DNA of 64,000 bases. It comes from Solwaraspora sp. WMMD406 (GTDB taxonomy: Bacteria > Actinomycetota > Actinomycetes > Mycobacteriales > Micromonosporaceae). Of the stretch, positions 1 through 8,496 are shown piece by piece. The stretch's first letter is position 1; the number at the start of each line of letters is the position of its first letter. Under the pieces are notes generated by a model. It had not been told where the DNA came from. It saw only the letters and a list, made by a program, of their open reading frames with translations, and searched no databases. Position numbers and translations under genes: made by a program. Where the stretch lies: positions 5,860,001-5,924,000 of the forward strand of contig NZ_JARUBF010000001.1 of the NCBI RefSeq assembly GCF_029626025.1. Direction: 5' to 3'.

Positions 1-1
1 C

Positions 2-1048
2 ACCACGGCGAACTGGCTCGCCGACTACCGGTTCACCGGGGACGTCGACGGCTACGCCGAAGGCGAGCTGTACTTTCCCAACTCGCCGATCCTGACGATC
101 TCCGGCACGTTCGCCGAGTGCGTCCTGCTGGAGACCCTGGTGTTGTCGGTGCTCAACCACGACTGCGCGATCGCCGCCGCCGCCGCGCGGGCGGTGACGG
201 CGGCCCGGGGTCGGCCGGTGATCGAGATGGGTTCCCGGCGCACGCACGAGGAGGCGGCCGTCGCCGCGGCGCGCGCGGCGTACCTGGCCGGTTTCGCGGC
301 CACCTCCAACCTGGCCGCCGGGGCACGGTACGGGATTCCCACGGCGGGGACCTCGGCGCACGCGTTCACCCTGCTGCACGACGACGAACGGGCCGCTTTC
401 GCGTCCCAGGTCGCGACGCTCGGCAAGGACACCACGTTGCTGGTCGACACCTACAGCATCAGCCAGGGCATCCGCAACGCCATCGAGGTGGCCGGTCCGG
501 AGCTGCGGGCGATCCGGATCGACTCCGGAGACCTGTCGGTGCTGGCCCTGCAGTCCCGCGAGCTGCTCGACTCCCTTGGTGCCACCGAGACGCAGATCAT
601 CGTCTCCGGTGACCTGGACGAGTACGCGATCGCCGCGCTGGCCGCCGAACCGGTGGACATGTACGGTGCCGGCACCGCCGTGGTGACCGGATCCGGCGCA
701 CCCACCGCCCACCTTGTCTACAAGTTGGTCGAGGTCGACGGCCGGCCGGTGGTCAAGCGATCGGAGAACAAGGCGACCGTCGGCGGTCGCAAGGTCGCGG
801 TACGCCGACACAAACCGACCGGCACCGCGACCGAGGAGATCGTCGTCTCGCAGGGGGTACCGGACCGGGTCAACGGCGACCGGGTCCTGCAGCACTCGTT
901 CGTCGCGGCCGGCGAACCGCTGGAGTCGCCGACCCTGGCACAGTCCCGCGAGCACCTGCGACGCTGCCTGATCTCGATCCCGTGGGAGGGTCTGAAGCTC
1001 TCCGCCGGGGATCCGGCCATCGCGGTGACCGTCGTGCCGTCCGATTAG
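2..1048 (+). CDS. pncB: Nicotinate phosphoribosyltransferase, 5'-truncated by the window edge
   Basis: Converts nicotinate, PRPP and ATP to nicotinate mononucleotide in the Preiss-Handler NAD salvage pathway (cytosolic). The frame is open from base 2, so the start lies outside the window; 348 residues are visible. Family signatures seen: the segment TANWLADYRFTGDVDGYAEG at the left edge, the EMGSRRTH stretch that carries the active-site His, the Asn after GFAATS, and IRIDSGDL in the phosphate-binding half. The stop at 1046-1048 is followed 33 bp later by the nicotinamidase gene. The pair therefore makes nicotinamide to nicotinate to NaMN, probably from one transcript. Family assignment is secure. 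Confidence 0.95.
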   Translation, partial: TTANWLADYRFTGDVDGYAEGELYFPNSPILTISGTFAECVLLETLVLSVLNHDCAIAAAAARAVTAARGRPVIEMGSRRTHEEAAVAAARAAYLAGFAATSNLAAGARYGIPTAGTSAHAFTLLHDDERAAFASQVATLGKDTTLLVDTYSISQGIRNAIEVAGPELRAIRIDSGDLSVLALQSRELLDSLGATETQIIVSGDLDEYAIAALAAEPVDMYGAGTAVVTGSGAPTAHLVYKLVEVDGRPVVKRSENKATVGGRKVAVRRHKPTGTATEEIVVSQGVPDRVNGDRVLQHSFVAAGEPLESPTLAQSREHLRRCLISIPWEGLKLSAGDPAIAVTVVPSD

Positions 1049-1081
1049 CTGGTTTTCGCTCGCCGAAGGGATGTCTGGCCC

Positions 1082-1666
1082 ATGCACCGCGCGCTGATCA
1101 TCGTCGACGTACAGAACGACTTCTGCGAGGGCGGCTCCCTTGCCGTCGGAGGCGGCGCCGAGGTGGCCGCCGCGATCTCCCGTACGGTCGCGCAGGCCCC
1201 GCCGGGTCGGTGGCGGCACGTCGTGGCGACCAAGGACTATCACGTCGATCCGGGAGCGCACTTCGGCGATCCGCCGGACTTCGTCGACTCCTGGCCGGTG
1301 CACTGCGTGGTCGGCACCGGAGGTGCCGATTTCCATCCCGACCTGGACACCGGTCCGATCGAAGCGGTGTTCCACAAGGGCCGGCACGCCGCCGCCTACT
1401 CCGGGTTCGAGGGACACACCGAAACCGGCACGGCGCTGGCCGACTGGTTGCGGCAGCGGGGCGTCACCGAGGTCGACGTGGTCGGCATCGCCACCGATCA
1501 CTGTGTACGGGCCACCGCCCTGGACGCCGCGCGCGCCGGGTTCGACACCACCGTACTGCTGGAGCTGACCGCCGGGGTCGCGCCGGCCACCACCGAGGTG
1601 GCGGTCGACAAGCTGCGTACGGCCGGGGTGACCCTCACCGGACGACCGGTCCTGCGCCCGGCCTGA
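1082..1666 (+). CDS. pncA: Nicotinamidase (isochorismatase fold)
   Basis: Hydrolyses nicotinamide to nicotinate plus ammonia, feeding the adjacent pncB. It has 194 residues, typical for the family. Visible catalytic set: Asp9 in IIVDVQNDF, Lys99 in FHKGRH and nucleophile Cys141 in ATDHCVRAT. The metal ligands Asp52, His54 and His60 lie in KDYHVDPGAH. This matches the arrangement known for mycobacterial PncA. ATG 1082 is used; no strong Shine-Dalgarno is visible in the 33-bp gap after pncB, in keeping with an operon. No regulator is seen nearby. Confidence 0.95.
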   Translation: MHRALIIVDVQNDFCEGGSLAVGGGAEVAAAISRTVAQAPPGRWRHVVATKDYHVDPGAHFGDPPDFVDSWPVHCVVGTGGADFHPDLDTGPIEAVFHKGRHAAAYSGFEGHTETGTALADWLRQRGVTEVDVVGIATDHCVRATALDAARAGFDTTVLLELTAGVAPATTEVAVDKLRTAGVTLTGRPVLRPA

Positions 1667-1704
1667 GGCACCCGCCCGGGCCGGTCCACCGAGGGCCGGT
1701 CCGC

Positions 1705-1758
1705 CACCACGTCGAGGGCCGGTCCCCGGTCCACCACGTCGAGGGCCGGTCCCCGGTC
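1705..1758. repeat. Tandem 27-bp repeat between pncA and the MFS gene
   Basis: Two exact adjacent copies (1705-1731 and 1732-1758) of a 27-bp unit beginning CACCACGTCGAGGGCC. Degenerate partial copies lie on both sides (about 1687-1704 and 1759-1775). The array fills most of the 208-bp gap between pncA and the transporter start. No coding role is evident; it looks like slippage-prone intergenic DNA. Confidence 0.7.
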
Positions 1759-1842
1759 CACCTCGTCGGCGGGTCCACGTCGTCGGTGAGTACGGTCACG
1801 TTCGGCGCGGCCGGGCCGAAATCGGCTGGCGGATGTCGTACC

Positions 1843-1861
1843 CGGCGGGAAAGATCCCGCC
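1843..1861. promoter_or_regulatory. Inverted repeat just upstream of the MFS gene
   Basis: GGCGGG and CCCGCC arms separated by a short AAAGAT spacer, ending immediately before the GGAGG ribosome-binding site (1862-1866) of the transporter gene. It could be an operator or a hairpin masking the RBS. No regulator gene is adjacent. Confidence 0.35.
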
Positions 1862-1874
1862 GGAGGTACGGATC

Positions 1875-3092
1875 GTGTTGACACTGACGCCTTACCGGGA
1901 TGCGCTCGCGCTGCCCGGCGTCGCCCGGCTGCTCGCCATCTCGATCGTGGCCCGGATGCCGAACACCGCCGCCGGGGTGTCGCTCACCCTCTACGTGGTG
2001 CTCGAACTGGGTCGAGGCTATGCCGCCGCCGGGCTGGTGGCCACCGCGATCACCGTCGGTGCCGCGATCGGCGCGCCGCTGCTCGGCCGGCTGGTCGACC
2101 GGCACGGCCTCCGCCCGGTCCTGCTGCTGTCGGTCTGCGCGCAGGCGACCTTCTGGGGGCTCGCCCCGCTGCTGCCCTATCTCGGGTTGGTGGTGGCGGC
2201 GGCGGTCGCCGGGCTGCTGAGCCTGCCGGTCTTCTCGGTGATCCGGCAGTCGCTGGCCGCCCTGGTCCCGGCCGATCGGCGCCGGCCGGCGTACGCGTTG
2301 GACTCGATGTCCGTCGAGGTGTCGTTCATGATCGGCCCGGCGCTGGCGGTGCTGCTCGCCACGACCGTGTCGCCGACGGCCGCGCTGGTCGCGGTCGGCG
2401 CGGGCCTGGTCGGCGCCGGGCTGCTGATGATCTGGATCGATCCGCCGGTACGGGGTGCGGGTGAGGCGCCGGCACGACCCGGGCAACGGATCGCCCGCCG
2501 GGACTGGCTGACCGCACGGCTGATCGGTGTGCTGGCGATCGGCGCGGCCAGCACCCTGGTGCTCGGCGGCACCGACGTCGCGCTGGTCGCGGCGCTACGC
2601 GAGTCCGGTCAACTGGCCTGGACCAGCGTGGTGCTGGCGGCCTGGGGCGCGTACTCACTGGTCGGGGGATTCGCCTACGGTGCGGTACGGCGGCCGTTGC
2701 CGCCGTTCGGGCTGATGGCGTTGCTGGCAGTCACCACCATCCCGGTGGGGTTGGGTGCCGGCCAGTGGTGGACTCTCGCCTTGGCCTTGCTGCCGGCCGG
2801 GTTGCTCTGTGCGCCCACGATCGCCGCGACGTCCGACGCGGTGAGTCGGCTCGCGCCGGTGTCGGTCCGGGGCGAGGCGATGGGGCTGCACGGATCGGCG
2901 ATGACCATCGGCATGGCCGTCGGTGCCCCGCTCACCGGTGCCGTCGTCGACGCCGCCGGGCCGGCCTGGGGGTTCGCCGCGATCGGCGTGGTGGGTTCGC
3001 TGGTCGCGCTGCTGGTGCTGCCGGCGCAGGTGCGGCGACGGCGGGGTGTCGCGGATCGGCGGCGGCTGTCCGCCGCCGCCGATCTCGCCTGA
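1875..3092 (+). CDS. MFS-family transporter
   Basis: A 405-residue polytopic membrane protein with about 12 hydrophobic segments. The typical MFS loop GRLVDRHGLRP lies between helices 2 and 3. The half-way loop (GAGEAPARPGQRIARRDW) is short and basic. A longer reading from ATG 1833 is open, but GTG 1875 is preceded at 8 nt by a clean GGAGG (1862-1866), so I prefer it. Substrate unknown; the sequence resembles drug/solute efflux members of the family. It converges on ctaD with only 64 bp between the stops. Confidence 0.88.
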   Translation: MLTLTPYRDALALPGVARLLAISIVARMPNTAAGVSLTLYVVLELGRGYAAAGLVATAITVGAAIGAPLLGRLVDRHGLRPVLLLSVCAQATFWGLAPLLPYLGLVVAAAVAGLLSLPVFSVIRQSLAALVPADRRRPAYALDSMSVEVSFMIGPALAVLLATTVSPTAALVAVGAGLVGAGLLMIWIDPPVRGAGEAPARPGQRIARRDWLTARLIGVLAIGAASTLVLGGTDVALVAALRESGQLAWTSVVLAAWGAYSLVGGFAYGAVRRPLPPFGLMALLAVTTIPVGLGAGQWWTLALALLPAGLLCAPTIAATSDAVSRLAPVSVRGEAMGLHGSAMTIGMAVGAPLTGAVVDAAGPAWGFAAIGVVGSLVALLVLPAQVRRRRGVADRRRLSAAADLA

Positions 3093-3116
3093 TGACCGAC
3101 CTGCGCCGATTCCGGA

Positions 3117-3149
3117 GTGATCGACCGACCGGGGTGATCGACCGACCGG
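3117..3149. repeat. 16-bp direct repeat in the MFS/ctaD convergent gap
   Basis: GTGATCGACCGACCGG occurs at 3117-3132 and 3134-3149 (17-bp period) between two convergent stop codons. No stem-loop terminator is evident in this 64-bp gap. Confidence 0.6.
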
Positions 3150-3156
3150 GTCCGGG

Positions 3157-4917
3157 TCAGCGCTCGTCGACGTTGGCCGTGGTGTCTTCCTGGTAGGTGG
3201 CGCCGCCGTCGGACTCGCTGGTCAGCGGTTTGGCACCGCCCTCCGGCGGGCCCGCGACGGACTGGTGGCCGGCGGCCAGCTCCGGGAACTTGAGGTCGAA
3301 TGCGGGCCGTTCCGACCGAATCCGGGGCATCCGGTCGAAGTTGCGCAGCGGCGGCGGGGAGCTGGTGGCCCACTCCAGGGAGTTGCCGTGGCCCCACGGG
3401 TCGTCGACGTCGACCAGCGGGCCGGCCTTGTACGACTTCCACACGTTGTAGAGGAACGGCAGCGTCGAGATGCCGGTGACGAACGACCCGATCGTGGAGA
3501 TCATGTTGAGCGTGGTGAAGCCGTCCGTGGCCAGGTAGTCGGCGTACCGGCGGGGAAAGCCCTCGTTGCCGAGCCAGTGCTGCACCAGGAAGGTGGTGTG
3601 GAAGCCGATGAAGGTCAGCCAGAAATGCACCCGGCCCAGCCGCTCGTCGAGCATCCGGCCGGTGAACTTCGGGAACCAGAAGTAGATGCCGGCGAACACC
3701 GCGAACACGATCGTGCCGAAGAGCACGTAGTGGAAGTGCGCGACGACGAAGTACGAGTCGGAGACGTGGAAGTCGATCGGTGGGCTGGCCAGCAGCACGC
3801 CGGACAGGCCGCCGAAAAGGAAGGTGACCAGGAAGCCGATCGCCCACAGCATGGGCGTCTCGAAGCTGATCTGTCCCCGCCACATGGTGCCGATCCAGTT
3901 GAAGAACTTCATGCCGGTCGGTACGGCGATCAGGAAGCTCAGAAAGCTGAAGAACGGCAGCAGCACCTGCCCGGTGGCGAACATATGGTGCGCCCAGACG
4001 CTCATCGACAGCGCGGCGATCGCGATGGTCGCGCCGACCAGACCCTTGTAACCGAAGATCGGCTTACGGGAGAAGACCGGGATGACCTCGCTGATGATGC
4101 CGAAGAACGGCAGCGCGACGATGTAGACCTCGGGGTGGCCGAAGAACCAGAACAGGTGCTGCCACAGCAGCGGACCGCCGGTCTCCGGGGCGTACACGTG
4201 GGCGCCGAGCATGCGGTCGGCGGCAAGGGCGAACAACGCGGCGGCCAGCAGCGGGAAGACCATGATCACCAGGAGGCTGGTGACCAGGATGTTCCAGGTG
4301 AAGATCGGCATCCGGAACATGGTCATGCCGGGGGCCCGCAGGGTCAGGATCGTGGTGATCATGTTGACCGCGCCGAGGATGGTGCCGAGACCGGAGATCG
4401 CCAGGCCGACGATCCACATGTTGGCGCCGACCCCGGGTGAGTGTTCGACGCTGCTCAGCGGCACGTAGGCGAACCAGCCGAAGTCGGCGGCACCGCCGGG
4501 GGTGAGGAAGCCACCCATGGCGAGCGTCCCGCCGAACAGGTACAGCCAGTAAGCGAAGCTGTTCAGCCGGGGGAACGACACGTCCGGAGCGCCGATCTGG
4601 ATCGGCGTGATGTAGTTCGCGAACGCGAAGACGATCGGCGTCGCGAAGAACAGCAGCATGATCGTGCCGTGCATGGTGAAGAGCTGGTTGTACTGCTCCG
4701 GGGAGAGGAACTGCATCCCCGGCTGGGCCAGCTCCGCACGCATGATCAACGCCATCAGGCCGCCGATCATGAAGAACGCGAAGGCGGTGACCATGTACAT
4801 GATCCCGATCTGCTTCGCGTCGGTCGTACGCAGCAGCCGCGCCATGGCCGAGCCCCGGACCGGCTCCCGGACCGGGAACGGTCGGGTGGCGATCGGCTTC
4901 GGTGCGACGGTGGTCAC
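3157..4917 (-). CDS. ctaD: Cytochrome c oxidase subunit I (aa3-type)
   Basis: Catalytic subunit of the terminal heme-copper oxidase: it reduces O2 and pumps protons in the cytoplasmic membrane. It has 586 residues and 12 expected helices. Visible signatures are [11 protein letters not shown] (low-spin heme His), [10 protein letters not shown] (CuB His and the cross-linked Tyr), WAHHMFATG (CuB His pair) and FHYVLFG (heme a3 and heme a His). The start is GTG 4917, with GGAGG at 4924-4928 six nucleotides upstream; the frame is open further upstream to 5004 without support. The C-terminal tail is hydrophilic and typical of actinobacteria. The gene stands alone; other cta genes must lie elsewhere. 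Confidence 0.96.
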   Translation of the reverse strand: MTTVAPKPIATRPFPVREPVRGSAMARLLRTTDAKQIGIMYMVTAFAFFMIGGLMALIMRAELAQPGMQFLSPEQYNQLFTMHGTIMLLFFATPIVFAFANYITPIQIGAPDVSFPRLNSFAYWLYLFGGTLAMGGFLTPGGAADFGWFAYVPLSSVEHSPGVGANMWIVGLAISGLGTILGAVNMITTILTLRAPGMTMFRMPIFTWNILVTSLLVIMVFPLLAAALFALAADRMLGAHVYAPETGGPLLWQHLFWFFGHPEVYIVALPFFGIISEVIPVFSRKPIFGYKGLVGATIAIAALSMSVWAHHMFATGQVLLPFFSFLSFLIAVPTGMKFFNWIGTMWRGQISFETPMLWAIGFLVTFLFGGLSGVLLASPPIDFHVSDSYFVVAHFHYVLFGTIVFAVFAGIYFWFPKFTGRMLDERLGRVHFWLTFIGFHTTFLVQHWLGNEGFPRRYADYLATDGFTTLNMISTIGSFVTGISTLPFLYNVWKSYKAGPLVDVDDPWGHGNSLEWATSSPPPLRNFDRMPRIRSERPAFDLKFPELAAGHQSVAGPPEGGAKPLTSESDGGATYQEDTTANVDER

Positions 4918-5096
4918 GAATGGCCTCCGGTTCTCGTCGATCCCACGGCACTCGCGCCGATGATCCGCTGGCCGTGCCTCGCAGGCAGGATAGTCCCCGC
5001 TCACCCTGGGTCCGCACGCCGGGTGCCAGGACCCCCCGACGGCGCGCCGGACCGGGACACCACGACCCGACGGTACGGTCCGACCAGGCCCGCCTT

Positions 5097-5122
5097 GCCC
5101 CTGGGCGGCGCCGCCCAGGGGC
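5097..5122 (-). terminator. 26-bp perfect palindrome downstream of the FAD monooxygenase
   Basis: Two 13-bp arms (GCCCCTGGGCGGC and its complement) abut with no loop base between them, 14 nt past the stop of the leftward monooxygenase gene. No T-run follows. It is probably a GC-rich intrinsic terminator or transcript-stabilising hairpin that insulates ctaD. Confidence 0.6.
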
Positions 5123-5136
5123 AGCGGGACCCGGAT

Positions 5137-6252
5137 CTACACCGGGTCGATCAGCAGCCGGTAGTGCTCCTGGAAGATCGTGCTGCCTCTGCTGCGCAAC
5201 AGCGGGTCGCGCAGGGCCGGGCTGACGTCGCGGGTGTGGTCGCGGTCACGGGTCCGGTCCAGCACCCACTGGGTACGTGGCCGGCGCCGGCTCTCGTAGC
5301 CGGCGAGCGCCTCGGCGATCGACGAACGGGTCCGCACCATCTCGGCGAGCACCAGGGCGTCTTCCAGGGCCATCGCGGCGCCCTGCGACAGGGTGGGCGC
5401 GGTGGCGTGCGCCGCGTCACCGACGAGCACGACGTTGCCTCGGGACCAGGCCGACAACTCGACCTCGTCGGTGACCGCCACCTGCACCTTTTCCACCGCT
5501 TCGAGGACGGCCGGCACCGGATGGCCGTACTCGCCGAAAAGGTCCCGGAGCCGGACGAGCGGGTCGGCCGGCGGCGCCGAGCCAGCCGGTAGGGCCTCGT
5601 CGGCGTAACAGTAGAGCCGGCCGTACCCCATCGGCATCACCACGATCCCGGCCCGCTGGCCGAGCAGCCCGGTCCATTCGGTGATCTCCGGACCGCCGGA
5701 GACCACACTGCGGTAGACGATCTGACCCACCGGGTGCGCGGCACCGCCGAGTCCGGCCAACTGGCGCACCGTCGAGCGACGCCCGTCAGCACCGACGACC
5801 AGGTCGTACTCGGCGTACGATCCGTCGCCGAAGGCGACCTTGGTGGTCTCGTCGCCGACTTCCAGGTCACACACCTCGGTGTCGTGGCGGACCTCGCCGC
5901 CGGCCCCGGTGAGCAGCACCCGGTGCAGGTCGGCTCGGGGCAACGCGCGGCACTCGCCGACGCCGTCCCACAACTGGTCCAGGTCGACCGCGCACAGCTG
6001 TCGACCGGCCGAATCGAGGAAGCGTTGGTGGCGGATGACCGCGCCGAGCGGGCGCAACGGGCCGTCCAGGCCGAGCTCCCGTAGCGCCCGGATCGCGTTA
6101 CCGGGCAGGAAGATCCCCGCACCGGCCACAACGGATGGTGGGAGCTTCTCCACCACTGTGGGCCTGAGACCGGCCAACCGCAGCGCACGGGCCAATGCCA
6201 GACCGGCGACGCTGGCACCGACGATGAGCACGCGCACGGGTGCTTGAGCCAT
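5137..6252 (-). CDS. FAD-dependent monooxygenase (PHBH fold)
   Basis: A class A flavoprotein monooxygenase, expected to use NAD(P)H and O2 to hydroxylate an aromatic or related substrate. It has 371 residues. Motifs: dinucleotide-binding GASVAG (residues 12-17), VGADGRRSTVRQ (the DG motif), and LVGDAAHATAPTLSQGAAM near residue 280 (the GD motif that binds the ribityl chain). I chose ATG 6252, which has GGAGG at 6264-6268; an in-frame GTG at 6282 lacks an RBS. Neighbours give no pathway clue, so the substrate is unknown. Confidence 0.88.
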   Translation of the reverse strand: MAQAPVRVLIVGASVAGLALARALRLAGLRPTVVEKLPPSVVAGAGIFLPGNAIRALRELGLDGPLRPLGAVIRHQRFLDSAGRQLCAVDLDQLWDGVGECRALPRADLHRVLLTGAGGEVRHDTEVCDLEVGDETTKVAFGDGSYAEYDLVVGADGRRSTVRQLAGLGGAAHPVGQIVYRSVVSGGPEITEWTGLLGQRAGIVVMPMGYGRLYCYADEALPAGSAPPADPLVRLRDLFGEYGHPVPAVLEAVEKVQVAVTDEVELSAWSRGNVVLVGDAAHATAPTLSQGAAMALEDALVLAEMVRTRSSIAEALAGYESRRRPRTQWVLDRTRDRDHTRDVSPALRDPLLRSRGSTIFQEHYRLLIDPV

Positions 6253-6455
6253 AGTCCGCGCCGCCTCCGGGGGAATAGACACTCATTGAAGCCAAGAGAC
6301 TACTGCCGGCGACACTGCCGCGGTAGGCCCATCCCACCCACTTGTTCCGCGCGGATCCTGCGGTTACGGCACCCTGACAATCCGGTTGAATCGACCGACT
6401 CCGCCACCGACTCGGCACCGTGTTGGCAACATCCACTGGCGGAAATCGTAGCTGT

Positions 6456-7598
6456 TCAGCGTTGTACGCGGGCGCCCCCGCCGCCGACCAGAGACTCCAC
6501 TTCGGCCAGGTTGGCCATCGAGGTGTCACCGGGTGTGGTCATCGCCAGTGCACCGTGTGCCGCTCCGTACTCCACCGCCAAGGCCAGGTCGCCCTTCTCC
6601 AGCAGCCCGTACACCAGACCGGAGGCGAAACTGTCCCCGCCGCCGACCCGGTCCAGGATCTCCAGACCGGCACGGTGCGTAGCTTCGACGAATCCCGTCG
6701 GAGCCGACCACGCGATCGCTCCCCAGTCGTTGACTGTGGCGGTCCGCACCGTACGCAAGGTCGTCGCGACGACCCGGAAGTTCGGGTATGCCCGGACGAC
6801 CTCGGTGATCATCCGTTGGAAGTTGCCGACCTCCAACTCGGTCAGACTCTCGTCGGTGTCCGGTACGGCGAACCCCAAGCTCGCGGTGAAGTCCTCCTCG
6901 TTGCCGATCATCACGTCGACGTACCCGGCCAGCCGGCGGTTGACCTCCTGCGCCCGGGCCTGTCCGCCGATCGCCTTCCACAGGCTCGGCCGGTAGTTCA
7001 GGTCGTAGGAGATGATCGTGCCGTGCCGGCGGGCCGCCGCCATGGCCGCCTCGATCGTGTCGGGGGTCGTCTCCGACAGCGCCGCGTAGATCCCCCCGGT
7101 GTGCAGCCAGCGGACACCGAGCGCGCCGAAGAGGTGGTCCCAGTCGACGTCGTCGGGACGCAGTTGGCTGGCGGCGGTGTGTCCCCGGTCCGAGGTGCCG
7201 ACCGCGCCCCGCAGCCCGAAGCCGCGTTCGGTGAAGTTCAGCCCGTTGCGCACGCCGCGCCCGATACCGTCGTACGGCATCCAGCGCACCAGGGACGTGT
7301 CGACGCCACCGGTCAGGACCAGATCCTCCAGCAGGCGACCCACCTCGTTGTCGGCGAACGCGGTGATCACCGCGGTCCGCAGTCCGAAGCAGCGCCGCAG
7401 GCCACGCGCGACGTTGTACTCGCCGCCGCCCTCCCAGGCCCGGAAGGTACGCGCGGTGCGGACCCGACCCTCACCAGGGTCGAGCCGCAGCATGACCTCA
7501 CCCAGGGCGACCAGGTCGTAGCGGCATTCCTCGGCGGGCCGAGGGCTCAACGGCCCGGTGTCGGCGGGTCGCCGCCCGGCCGGTTGCGGATCAGACAT
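6456..7598 (-). CDS. kdgK: 2-keto-3-deoxygluconate kinase (PfkB family)
   Basis: Phosphorylates 2-keto-3-deoxygluconate to KDPG with ATP, supplying the aldolase encoded just upstream. It has 380 residues, and the N-terminal 25 are a variable extension. PfkB signatures: substrate-lid segment ALGEVMLRLDPGEG, GGGEYNVARGL (first PfkB motif) and DRVGGGDSFASGL with catalytic Asp322. ATG 7598 has GAGGAG about 6 nt upstream. It is transcribed with eda (106-bp gap), divergently from an IclR regulator; this context supports the kdgK call over other sugar kinases. Confidence 0.88.
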   Translation of the reverse strand: MSDPQPAGRRPADTGPLSPRPAEECRYDLVALGEVMLRLDPGEGRVRTARTFRAWEGGGEYNVARGLRRCFGLRTAVITAFADNEVGRLLEDLVLTGGVDTSLVRWMPYDGIGRGVRNGLNFTERGFGLRGAVGTSDRGHTAASQLRPDDVDWDHLFGALGVRWLHTGGIYAALSETTPDTIEAAMAAARRHGTIISYDLNYRPSLWKAIGGQARAQEVNRRLAGYVDVMIGNEEDFTASLGFAVPDTDESLTELEVGNFQRMITEVVRAYPNFRVVATTLRTVRTATVNDWGAIAWSAPTGFVEATHRAGLEILDRVGGGDSFASGLVYGLLEKGDLALAVEYGAAHGALAMTTPGDTSMANLAEVESLVGGGGARVQR

Positions 7599-7637
7599 CG
7601 AAACTCCTCGTCAAGAGATGGCCCAGACCGGTCACTC

Positions 7638-7719
7638 GGGTGCCGTACCGGTCAGGGCTGGGACTGGCCGAGACCGGCCGGGTCGGCTCCGGGTGCCGTA
7701 CCGGTCAGGGCTGGGACTG
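7638..7719. repeat. 29-bp direct repeat duplicating the 3' end of eda
   Basis: The 29-bp sequence starting GGGTGCCGTACCGGTCAGGG occurs at 7638-7666 and 7691-7719. The second copy contains the eda stop codon and its last codons; the first lies in the gap before kdgK. The bases between are also partly similar, so a degenerate 53-bp tandem duplication is likely. Confidence 0.75.
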
Positions 7720-8430
7720 ACTGCCGGCGGCGGCAGCGGCGACGGCAGCGGCGGTGAGCCGGGTCACCTCGGCCCAGTCGCCGGTGGCGAGCAGCTTGGG
7801 GGCGACCATCCAGGTGCCCCCGACGGCGAGGACCGCCGGGTGGGCCAGATAGTCGGCCAGGTTGCCGGTGTGCACCCCGCCGGTGGGGATGAATCGCACC
7901 GACCGGAACGGCGCGGCCAGGGCCCGTACCATGCCGATCCCGCCGAGTTGTTCCGCCGGGAAGAACTTGACGGTGTCCAGGCCCGCGTCGAGCGCCAGCT
8001 GGATCTCGGTCGCGCTGGACACCCCCGGGAACACCGGTACGCCGAGTTCCCGGCAGCGGCGGACGACCGCCGGACCGAATCCGGGGCTGACCACGAACCG
8101 GGCACCAGCCCGCACCGCCGCGTCGACCTGTTCGACCGTGAGGACGGTGCCGGCGCCGACCAGCATGTCGGGGTTGGCGGACATCGCGGCGATCGCCTCG
8201 GCGGCGGCGGCGGTCCGGAAGGTCACCTCGGCGGTCGGCAGGCCACCGGCCACGAGCGCGGCGGCCAGCGGCTCGGCGCCGGCGGGCTCCTCCAGCACCA
8301 CGACCGGCAGGATGCGGGCGGCACCGATAGCCGTGACGATGTCCGTTCCTGCCCCCGCTGCCACGCCCGGCTCCACGCCAGCCCCCACTACGGCATCCGA
8401 TCGCTGTTCAGCATCTTGAACGTTGGTCAC
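7705..8430 (-). CDS. eda: KDPG/KHG aldolase
   Basis: Cleaves 2-keto-3-deoxy-6-phosphogluconate to pyruvate and glyceraldehyde-3-phosphate, the last step of the Entner-Doudoroff and uronate branches. It has 241 residues from GTG 8430. The catalytic Schiff-base Lys155 sits in DTVKFFPAE; the acid/base Glu of ILPVVVLEE and the phosphate loop TGGVHTGN are present. The first ~30 residues precede the usual start of the barrel, and GTG 8430 lies inside a 16-bp palindrome, so translation may begin at a downstream GTG (about codons 15-23). It lies upstream of kdgK in one operon. Confidence 0.9.
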   Translation of the reverse strand: MTNVQDAEQRSDAVVGAGVEPGVAAGAGTDIVTAIGAARILPVVVLEEPAGAEPLAAALVAGGLPTAEVTFRTAAAAEAIAAMSANPDMLVGAGTVLTVEQVDAAVRAGARFVVSPGFGPAVVRRCRELGVPVFPGVSSATEIQLALDAGLDTVKFFPAEQLGGIGMVRALAAPFRSVRFIPTGGVHTGNLADYLAHPAVLAVGGTWMVAPKLLATGDWAEVTRLTAAAVAAAAAGSQSQP

Positions 8431-8440
8431 GTACGTGACC
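8425..8440. promoter_or_regulatory. Perfect 16-bp palindrome, candidate IclR operator
   Basis: GGTCACGTACGTGACC is self-complementary over all 16 bases and lies in the 66-bp gap between eda and the divergent IclR gene, overlapping the annotated eda start. A wider inverted repeat, GTTGGT (8422-8427) with ACCAAC (8452-8457), brackets it. Position and symmetry suggest the binding site of the neighbouring regulator. Confidence 0.65.
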
Positions 8441-8496
8441 CTACCGGGCGTACCAACGCTGTCAACCCGACGGCCGACGTGGCTAGAGTGACGACC

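Noticed and set aside
8425-8440. Palindrome as a transcription terminator
   Set aside because: It lies between divergent starts and has no loop; an operator is the better explanation.
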